Positions 7,882-12,573 of a stretch of 12,573 nucleotides of DNA are shown piece after piece. The stretch lies in the NCBI GenBank assembly GCA_903868655.1, contig CAIPWG010000584.1:1-12573 (forward strand), given 5' to 3'. Positions within the stretch are counted from its first letter, which is position 1; each line of letters begins with the position of its first letter. The stretch comes from an uncultured Sphingomonadales bacterium (GTDB lineage Bacteria; Pseudomonadota; Alphaproteobacteria; Sphingomonadales; Sphingomonadaceae). The notes under the pieces are model-generated. The model was not told where the DNA came from. It worked only from the letters and a program-made list of their open reading frames with translations, and ran no database searches. Position numbers and translations under genes: made by a program.

Positions 7882-8567
7882 TCAAAACGCGCTTTCGGGG
7901 ATGATAATCACATCGCCCGGCATCAGCATGACATTGGCGCGGGTATCGCCCTTGCGCAGCAAATCGTTGATACGCAATGCATATTCCTTTTGTTTCCCAA
8001 TTGCTTATCAAACCTCACCAGCCTTGCCCGATTGCCTGCGGCAAATTCCGACAATCCGCCCACCGCGATCATGGCATCGAGCAGGGTCATGTTGGCGCGA
8101 TACGACAGCGACATCGGTTTGGCTGTCGCGCCAACCACGCGCACTTGCTGACTATAGGTTCCTGCAAACTTGTTCACGATTACCGAAACGATGGGTTCCT
8201 GGATGAATTGCGACAGTTGCAACTTGATATCTTCGGCCAGCATCGACGGGGTTTTTCCCACCGCCGGCATATCGGTGATCAACGGGGTGGTAATACGCCC
8301 ATCAGGCCGCACTTGGACATTCGCGCCAAGTTCGGGATTGCGCCAAACAAATATGGTCAATTCGTCCAGCGGGCCGATGATGTAATCTTCGCTTGGCCCT
8401 TCCTGCATCGAAACGAACGACGCCGAGGGCAATTGCGCGCCGGGACCATTGGCACAACCCGACAGCGACGCCAGCGCCAACCCGGAGGCTCCGGTCACAG
8501 CCATCGCCATAACCGCACGCCGGCTGACCGGGCGACGGTGTGGTGCAAACGGGGTGTCGTCGGGCAT
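7882..8567 (-). CDS. Wza/EpsD-like polysaccharide export lipoprotein with apparent frameshift
   Basis: From the ATG at 8567 (AAGGA 6 bases upstream; an earlier ATG at 8591 lacks one), the protein starts with a lipoprotein signal: SRRAVM (15-20, twin-arginine-like), a hydrophobic stretch and the lipobox LSGC (Cys38). A Poly_export domain (about 60-133: DYIIGPLDELTIFVWRNPEL, VRPDGRI) and a SLBB-type domain (from about 140) follow. The zero frame runs to a TGA at 7923 (214 residues), and its last 24 residues are unlike the family. Shifting to the -1 frame at 7992-7998 gives QKEYALRINDLLRKGDTRAN and then PGDVIIIPESAF with a stop at 7882, about 228 residues in all, matching the usual Wza-like C-terminus. 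The gene therefore carries a one-base deletion, a sequencing error, or a programmed shift. Role: periplasmic/outer-membrane export channel component. The coordinates cover the restored gene. Confidence 0.85.
7992..7998 (-). other. Frameshift site: slippery-type heptamer G GGA AAC
   Basis: Read on the minus strand, codons 190-192 of the export lipoprotein gene are TTG GGA AAC. This places G GGA AAC in exactly the X XXY YYZ register of canonical -1 frameshift sites. Both tRNAs could re-pair after slipping back one base, and the next codon would then be CAA, entering the frame that encodes the conserved tail. A 5-bp stem (TTGCG/CGCAA, 7973-7977 with 7952-7956) begins 14 bases downstream, and a GGTGAGG lies about 15 bases upstream; both are weak as stimulators. 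A simple one-base loss at the GGG/AAA junction is equally compatible. Confidence 0.55.
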
Positions 8568-8611
8568 GAACGATCCTTCAACAATCAACATCGCGGCCCT
8601 GCCAGATGGGA

Positions 8612-8679
8612 TACCCCAGCTGTACCCTTACGGGACAGGCACTGCGCATTTTCACGCATGGCTATGCCCAATAAGGGTA
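8612..8679. repeat. TACCC-box repeats upstream of the export operon (candidate operator)
   Basis: The region just upstream of the export lipoprotein gene holds two direct copies of TACCC (8612-8616 and 8623-8627) spaced 11 bp apart, about one helical turn. An inverted, longer copy lies further upstream: TACCCTTA at 8623-8630 and TAAGGGTA at 8672-8679 form a perfect 8-bp inverted repeat. On the coding strand the proximal pair reads AGGGTACAGCTGGGGTA. The arrangement looks like a binding site for a dimeric or multimeric regulator, with the distal copy suited to looping or activation. The repeats are seen directly; an operator role is inference, and no matching regulator is in the window. Confidence 0.4.
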
Positions 8680-8715
8680 AACATACCGTTAGTGCTTGCC
8701 CGCTTGACGCCGCTT

Positions 8716-8730
8716 GTCCCGAGACGGGAC
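8716..8730 (-). terminator. Perfect GC-rich hairpin after the decarboxylase gene, without U-tract
   Basis: GTCCCG-TCT-CGGGAC is a perfect 6-bp stem with a 3-base loop, about 18 bases past the decarboxylase stop codon. Flanking GCTT (8712-8715) and AAGC (8744-8747) could close an outer stem. There is no run of T after it on either strand, so it is not a standard intrinsic terminator. It could act as a partial terminator, an RNA 3'-end stabiliser or an operator. The CGGGAC hexamer recurs at 8631-8636. Confidence 0.35.
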
Positions 8731-8747
8731 TACGCATTACTACAAGC

Positions 8748-9992
8748 TTAACCGAGGCCTGCCAGCACCTCACGCGCGGGTCCATGGCCCAGAAAGGCAG
8801 CCGGGCTGGCGCTCGCGCCATAGGCGCCTGCGCAAAACAGCGCGACCAGATCGCCCGGTTCGGCGTGTGGCAAAGCCAGCGCATCGCCCAGCCGATCGAG
8901 CGGCGTGCACAAGCATCCGACAACATGCGCAATATCGTCCGCCGCCGCATCAAACCGCGTAGCGATGGCGCAAGGATAATTGCGCCGGATCACGCTGCCG
9001 AAATTGCCGCTGGCGGCCAATTGGTGGTGCAAACCACCATCGACCACCAAAAAGGTTTCACCCCGGCTGTGCTTGCGATCGACCACTTCGGCAAGATAAA
9101 CGCCCGCCTCACCCACCAGCCAGCGACCGAGTTCAAGCACGAATCGCGTCTCGGCCAAGACCGCCGCACGCTGCGACAGTCCCTCACCCAACCCGTTACC
9201 GACAGCCGCAAGATCGAGCGGCTGCTGACCGGGAAAATACGGAATGCCGAAGCCGCCGCCAAGATTGCAGACCGGCACGGTAACGCCCGCAGCTTCGGCC
9301 AGCCGGGCAACCAGCTCGAGGGTCGCCAACTGGCTGGCAACTATCGCCCCGGCATCGAGCGCCTGGCTACCGGCATAGACATGAAACCCGCGCCATTCAG
9401 CGCCAGCCGCAACCAGCCTTCGCACCAGCGCCGGAACCTGTTCGGAGTCGACCCCGAACGGTGCCGCCCCGCCACCCATTCGCATGCCCGCTCCCGCCAA
9501 CTGGAAATCCGGGTTGATGCGGATGGCCAGCCGCGGTGCGACGCCTGCGCGCGCGCCCGCATCAAGCACACGGTCGGCCTCGTGCGAGGATTCGATATGC
9601 AACGTAATGCCAGCAGCAATTGCGGCGGCGATATCGGCGGAACGCTTGCCCGGCCCGGCAAAGCCGATCCGGGTTCCGCTTACATCGGCGGCCCGCAACG
9701 CAGCCAATTCGCCACCCGACGCAATATCGAACCCGTCGACGCGCCCTGCCATGAACGCCAGCAGCGGGCCAAACGGATTGGCTTTGACCGCATAATGCAG
9801 CCCGACACCGGGGAACGCTGTGCGAAACGCATCAATCCGCGCAGCCACCAGCCCGGCATCGTAAACAAACAGCGGAGCACCGCCCGCACGCTTGACCCAT
9901 TCACGCGCACGTACCCCGGCGATCGCCAATTCGCCATCGAGTGCGGCAAAACCCTGCGGTATCGGGCCCATGGGCTTGGCTGTCTGGGTCAT
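8748..9992 (-). CDS. Fold-III PLP-dependent decarboxylase, exosortase A system-associated
   Basis: The 414-residue protein is a fold-type III (alanine-racemase-like barrel) amino-acid decarboxylase related to LysA and ornithine decarboxylase. Visible signs are YAVKANP with the PLP lysine K70, FHVYAGSQ (203-210), the phosphate-binding NLGGGFGIPY (243-252), the ELGRWLVGEAG region (287-297), GCLCTPLDRLGD (359-370) with a catalytic-type Cys362, and GAYGASAS (389-396) with a PLP-contacting Tyr391. It matches the exosortase A-associated subgroup (TIGR03099-type) rather than housekeeping LysA. Context supports this, because it sits behind a ligase of the partner family with an ATGA overlap and next to the export operon. 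Reaction class: decarboxylation of an amino acid or a derivative. The substrate is not known and may be carrier-bound. Key residues are intact, so it should be active. Confidence 0.93.
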   Translation of the reverse strand: MTQTAKPMGPIPQGFAALDGELAIAGVRAREWVKRAGGAPLFVYDAGLVAARIDAFRTAFPGVGLHYAVKANPFGPLLAFMAGRVDGFDIASGGELAALRAADVSGTRIGFAGPGKRSADIAAAIAAGITLHIESSHEADRVLDAGARAGVAPRLAIRINPDFQLAGAGMRMGGGAAPFGVDSEQVPALVRRLVAAGAEWRGFHVYAGSQALDAGAIVASQLATLELVARLAEAAGVTVPVCNLGGGFGIPYFPGQQPLDLAAVGNGLGEGLSQRAAVLAETRFVLELGRWLVGEAGVYLAEVVDRKHSRGETFLVVDGGLHHQLAASGNFGSVIRRNYPCAIATRFDAAADDIAHVVGCLCTPLDRLGDALALPHAEPGDLVALFCAGAYGASASPAAFLGHGPAREVLAGLG

Positions 9993-11536
9993 GCTGCGGG
10001 CTTATCAGACAAAGCCAATAATTCCTGGTAAATCGCAGATCGATCCGCTTTGCCGTTGGCATTGGTTGGAACCTGGTCGCGCCAATGGACCACGCGCGGC
10101 AGCATGAAATTGGGCAAATCGCGCGCAAGTGCCGCCATCAAGTCCGCGCTGTCGCGCCCCGCTACCGGGCTGACCACCAGATGGATTGCCTGCCCCAAGT
10201 TCTCATCTGGCAAGCCCAAAGCCACGGCGTCGGTGACCAGCCGGGTGCCGAGCGCGGCCTCCTCGATCTCGTGCGGGCTGACCCGAGTGCCGGCAGTTTT
10301 GATCATCGCGTCGCGTCGTCCGACAAAATGCAGCAGCCTCGTCGCATCACGCCGAACCCGGTCGCCCGACCACACCGCCGTGCCACCAAAATTCGAAAAT
10401 GCCGGCGCAGGGCGAAACCGTTCAGCCGTGCGTTCCGCATCGCGCCAATAGCCTAGGGCAACCAGCGGCCCTGCATGGACCAATTCACCCTCTTCATCGG
10501 GTCCCGCCTGTGCCCCGTCGTCGCGCACCACCATGACTTCGGCAAACGGGATCGCACACCCGATCGAAGTCGGATGCGCGTCGATTAGCGCTGGATCGAG
10601 CGAAGTGGACCGAAACGCTTCGGTCAGTCCATACATCGCATGGATATCGACCATAGGCATCAGCCCGCGCAAGCGCCGAACCAGTGCTTCATCAAGCGCC
10701 CCGCCGCTGTTGGTAACCCGTTGCAGCGGCGCCAGCGCCTGATCGGGCCAGTCGAGCGCGGCCAATTGCCGCCACAAGGGCGGTACACCGGCGAGCGTGG
10801 TGATGCGATGCCGCGCCACCGCGCGCACCACATCGCGCGGCAGCAGATAATCATGCGGCACCACGCAAGCCCCCGCGGCCCAGGCCGACAGCAGCTGATT
10901 TTGCCCGTAATCGAATGCCAGTGGCAGCACCGCCAGCACGCGATCATCGCCAGACAGTTGCAAATAATGGGCCACGCTCACCGCGCCCAGCCAGAGATTG
11001 GCATGGCTGAGCATCACGCCTTTGGGGCGTCCGGTCGAGCCCGAGGTGTAAAAAAGCGCCGCCAACTGATCGACCGACACGCAAGAGGGGTCCATCGTGA
11101 CGCAACCATCACTTGCGACGATGACATCGCTGTCGCTCATGCAATGCGCCCCGTGCCCGTCGTCCGGTTCGAGCGAGGCCAGCCGCGAAGCATTGGCAAT
11201 CAGCAGCCCGGCACCGCTGTCCTTCAGGATATGGGCAACTTGCGCGCGCCGCAGCACCGGGTTCACCGGCACATGCACAAGCCTTGCGCGTGCGACAGCA
11301 AGCGGCAGCACACATGCCAATTCGGATTTCGGCAACCAGCTGGCCACCCGGGCGCCCAACGGCAATGTACTTGCCAACCATGACGCAAGCCGACCTATAC
11401 GCCTATTTAACCCGGCGTAGTCCAAGGTAGCGTCGCCTACCACCAAGGCCGGCGCATCATCAGCGTGCCCCAGCGTCAGATGATCGATCGGACGCGGTTC
11501 GGCCTCGGGCAAAGGAACAGAAGTCTTAGTCACCAT
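9989..11536 (-). CDS. AMP-forming acyl-CoA ligase/synthetase, exosortase A system-associated
   Basis: This is a 515-residue ANL-superfamily adenylating enzyme. The phosphate loop YTSGSTGRPKGV is at 163-174, YGLTEAFRST at 302-311, SGDRVRRD at 390-397, the hinge region GRRDAMIKTAGTRVSPHEIE at 406-425, and the C-terminal catalytic lysine is K496 in NANGKADRS. All motifs needed for adenylation and thioester formation are present. It fits the exosortase A-linked family (TIGR03098-type), which usually lies with an acyl carrier protein, two hydrolases and the PLP decarboxylase. It probably activates a carboxylic or amino acid and loads it on CoA or a carrier protein; the substrate is unknown. The decarboxylase start overlaps its stop. 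Its own ATG overlaps the divergent gene's ATG and has no clear Shine-Dalgarno sequence, so the start is less certain than the family. Confidence 0.93.
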   Translation of the reverse strand: MVTKTSVPLPEAEPRPIDHLTLGHADDAPALVVGDATLDYAGLNRRIGRLASWLASTLPLGARVASWLPKSELACVLPLAVARARLVHVPVNPVLRRAQVAHILKDSGAGLLIANASRLASLEPDDGHGAHCMSDSDVIVASDGCVTMDPSCVSVDQLAALFYTSGSTGRPKGVMLSHANLWLGAVSVAHYLQLSGDDRVLAVLPLAFDYGQNQLLSAWAAGACVVPHDYLLPRDVVRAVARHRITTLAGVPPLWRQLAALDWPDQALAPLQRVTNSGGALDEALVRRLRGLMPMVDIHAMYGLTEAFRSTSLDPALIDAHPTSIGCAIPFAEVMVVRDDGAQAGPDEEGELVHAGPLVALGYWRDAERTAERFRPAPAFSNFGGTAVWSGDRVRRDATRLLHFVGRRDAMIKTAGTRVSPHEIEEAALGTRLVTDAVALGLPDENLGQAIHLVVSPVAGRDSADLMAALARDLPNFMLPRVVHWRDQVPTNANGKADRSAIYQELLALSDKPAA

Positions 11537-11537
11537 G
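11534..11537. other. Overlapping divergent start codons (CATG)
   Basis: The ligase ATG (minus, 11536-11534) and the acyltransferase ATG (plus, 11535-11537) share two bases within CCATGG. No intergenic space remains, so each promoter would lie in the other gene's coding sequence, or one or both transcripts are leaderless. Neither side has a Shine-Dalgarno sequence at normal distance; on the plus side AAAGGAA is about 18 bases away. The plus frame has no alternative ATG upstream before its in-frame stop at 11481. Confidence 0.6.
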
Positions 11538-12548
11538 GACGTCTATCACGCCGACCTTAACGAAGCGCAAGCTGACCCGGCTGTGTCTGCACTGTTTGCA
11601 CCGCGCGCCGGCGTTACGCCGTTTGATCGGATCGACTGGTTGCAGCAGATGGCCGAAAGGTGCCTTGATCCGACGCGCTGCTTCATTGCGGTTGCACGCG
11701 ATGGCGATGCAGTGGCCGCTTTACCCTTGTACCGGACCCCCGCTGGCCTGACCGCGCTGGGCAACTGGTACAGCTTTATCGCACGGCCGCGTTATAACGA
11801 CCCTGCGTTGCTGACGGCGATCTTGCGCCACGCCTCCACGGTGGGCGCGCTCAACTTCGGCCCCTTGCCCGACCGCGAGGCGGGTGCCCTGTTGCACGCC
11901 GCACGCAAGAGCGGCTGGATAGCCTGCCTCACGCCGGCCACCATCAACCATGTGCTGCACACCAAAGGGCGTGATTTTGCCAAGTGGTGGGCCACCCGTC
12001 CCGGCCCTTTGCGCGAAACGGTGCGTCGCAAAAGTCGCAAGATTACCACACGCATCACGCGCGCATTCGACGAGGCCGAATGGGACACGTATGCCGCGAT
12101 CTATGCGCAAAGCTGGAAACCGACCGAAGCATCGCCCGAATTTCTGCGCCGCTTTGCCATCGCCGAAAGCCGCGCTGGACGGCTGCGGTTGGGGATTGCA
12201 AGCCTGGATGGTCTGCCCGTAGCTGCGCAGCTCTGGACCATTGAAGGTGGTACCGCATTTATACACAAGCTGGCACATTTGCCCGCCGCCGCCGCACACT
12301 CCCCCGGAACAGTGCTAAGCCATGCGCTGTTTGCCATGGCTTTTGATGATGACCGGGTCGATCTGATCGATTTCGGCACCGGTGATGATCGCTACAAGCG
12401 CGATTTGATGGAAGAAACACGCCAACGCTGGCAGCTTGAGGCGTACCATCCCCGCGCGGTCCGGCATTGGCCGGCACTTGGCAAATTGGTGGTGCGGACC
12501 ACGCTGGCACGCGCGCGTCGGCTTGCCGCTGTAGAACAGGCGCGATAA
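11535..12548 (+). CDS. GNAT/CelD-like acyltransferase (PF13480-type)
   Basis: The 337-residue protein is the only plus-strand gene here. It resembles the two-domain GNAT proteins named CelD/BcsL-like or FemAB-like. Key segments are FDRIDWLQQM (30-39), IAVARDGDAVAALPLY (51-66), QSWKPTE (192-198), GTVLSHALF (258-266) and LIDFGTGDDRYKRDLM (277-292), the last being the typical C-terminal signature of PF13480 acyltransferases. No signal peptide or membrane span is seen, so it should act in the cytoplasm. By analogy it moves an acyl group from CoA or a carrier onto a sugar or amine; it might use the product of the adjacent ligase and decarboxylase, which is inference. Unlike the FemAB-like protein at 378-1430, it lacks the RSKTESGAYHF signature, so it is a distinct subfamily. 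The start is the only ATG in a suitable place. Confidence 0.87.
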   Translation: MDVYHADLNEAQADPAVSALFAPRAGVTPFDRIDWLQQMAERCLDPTRCFIAVARDGDAVAALPLYRTPAGLTALGNWYSFIARPRYNDPALLTAILRHASTVGALNFGPLPDREAGALLHAARKSGWIACLTPATINHVLHTKGRDFAKWWATRPGPLRETVRRKSRKITTRITRAFDEAEWDTYAAIYAQSWKPTEASPEFLRRFAIAESRAGRLRLGIASLDGLPVAAQLWTIEGGTAFIHKLAHLPAAAAHSPGTVLSHALFAMAFDDDRVDLIDFGTGDDRYKRDLMEETRQRWQLEAYHPRAVRHWPALGKLVVRTTLARARRLAAVEQAR

Positions 12549-12556
12549 AGCCCCGA

Positions 12557-12573
12557 ATGCAACCAGGATTGGA
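12557..12573 (+). CDS. Possible start of a downstream gene (window edge)
   Basis: An ATG lies 8 bases after the acyltransferase stop and reads M-Q-P-G-L before the window ends. Close spacing on the same strand would fit a next operon member, for example one of the exosortase A-linked hydrolases or an acyl carrier protein. There is no strong Shine-Dalgarno sequence and only five codons are visible, so this is little more than a guess. Confidence 0.25.

Noticed and set aside
7952..7977. A pseudoknot downstream of the slippery heptamer (TTGCG/CGCAA plus TATC/GATA)
   Set aside because: The second pairing is only 4 bp, with no loop between the stems' 5' strands and a 12-base insert in the middle. 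That geometry is unlike functional H-type pseudoknots, so I keep only the single weak stem.
8656..8670. A sigma-54-like promoter (TGGGCA, 5 bases, ATGC) on the minus strand before the export operon
   Set aside because: The key GG and GC are correctly spaced, and some exosortase loci use a sigma-54 activator. However, the -24 element matches poorly beyond TGG, and such matches are expected by chance.
7977..10031. A long open frame on the plus strand (684 codons) antisense to the decarboxylase and the export lipoprotein
   Set aside because: The opposite strand carries complete, motif-bearing genes. The plus-strand translation is rich in Arg, His and Gln with no recognisable domain, as expected for a shadow frame in GC-rich DNA.
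1..12573. Exosortase, PEP-CTERM sorting signals, CRISPR arrays, tRNA/rRNA genes or insertion sequences
   Set aside because: I found no VPEP-type C-terminal sorting motif, no exosortase-like multi-span protein, no regular repeat-spacer pattern, no tRNA-like cloverleaf, and no transposase or terminal inverted repeats. The system assignment rests on associated genes only.

Overview
The window reads as part of an exosortase A (XrtA)/PEP-CTERM-associated exopolysaccharide locus from a moderately GC-rich alphaproteobacterium, most likely a sphingomonad (Novosphingobium/Sphingomonas-like). This assignment rests on gene content, gene order and recognisable family signatures; no database search was run. 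Neither the exosortase nor any PEP-CTERM substrate lies inside the window.

Minus strand, read from right to left: an AMP-forming acyl-CoA ligase (11536-9989) and a fold-III PLP-dependent decarboxylase (9992-8748) are coupled by an ATGA overlap. A 180-base intergenic region with repeats and a hairpin follows. Then comes a tightly packed export and assembly block: a Wza-type export lipoprotein (8567-7882, with an apparent frameshift), a GNVR-type chain-length determinant (7865-6342), a CpsD/CapB-like tyrosine autokinase (6321-5284), a large outer-membrane beta-barrel protein (5277-3559), an ExeA-like AAA ATPase with a coiled-coil tail (3508-2306), a polysaccharide deacetylase (2299-1427), a FemAB-like acyltransferase (1430-378) and the 5' part of a glycosyltransferase (374-1, cut by the window edge). 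Short gaps and 4-base overlaps suggest one operon from the export lipoprotein onwards. The only plus-strand gene is a GNAT/CelD-like acyltransferase (11535-12548), divergent from the ligase. The two start codons overlap by two bases.

Inferred working model: the glycosyltransferase builds a glycan. The chain-length protein and its kinase, acting as a split Wzc, set polymerisation and export through the Wza-like lipoprotein and possibly the beta-barrel. The deacetylase and FemAB/GNAT enzymes trim or decorate the polymer. The ligase and decarboxylase probably make or load an unidentified activated acyl or amine group. Linked family members elsewhere include an acyl carrier protein and two hydrolases, which would be expected just outside the window.

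The most notable local feature is the reading-frame break in the Wza-like gene. It falls exactly on a G GGA AAC heptamer in the zero frame, and a -1 shift there restores the full conserved C-terminus. A one-base deletion or sequencing error is the simplest explanation, but the coincidence with a canonical slippery sequence is worth testing.
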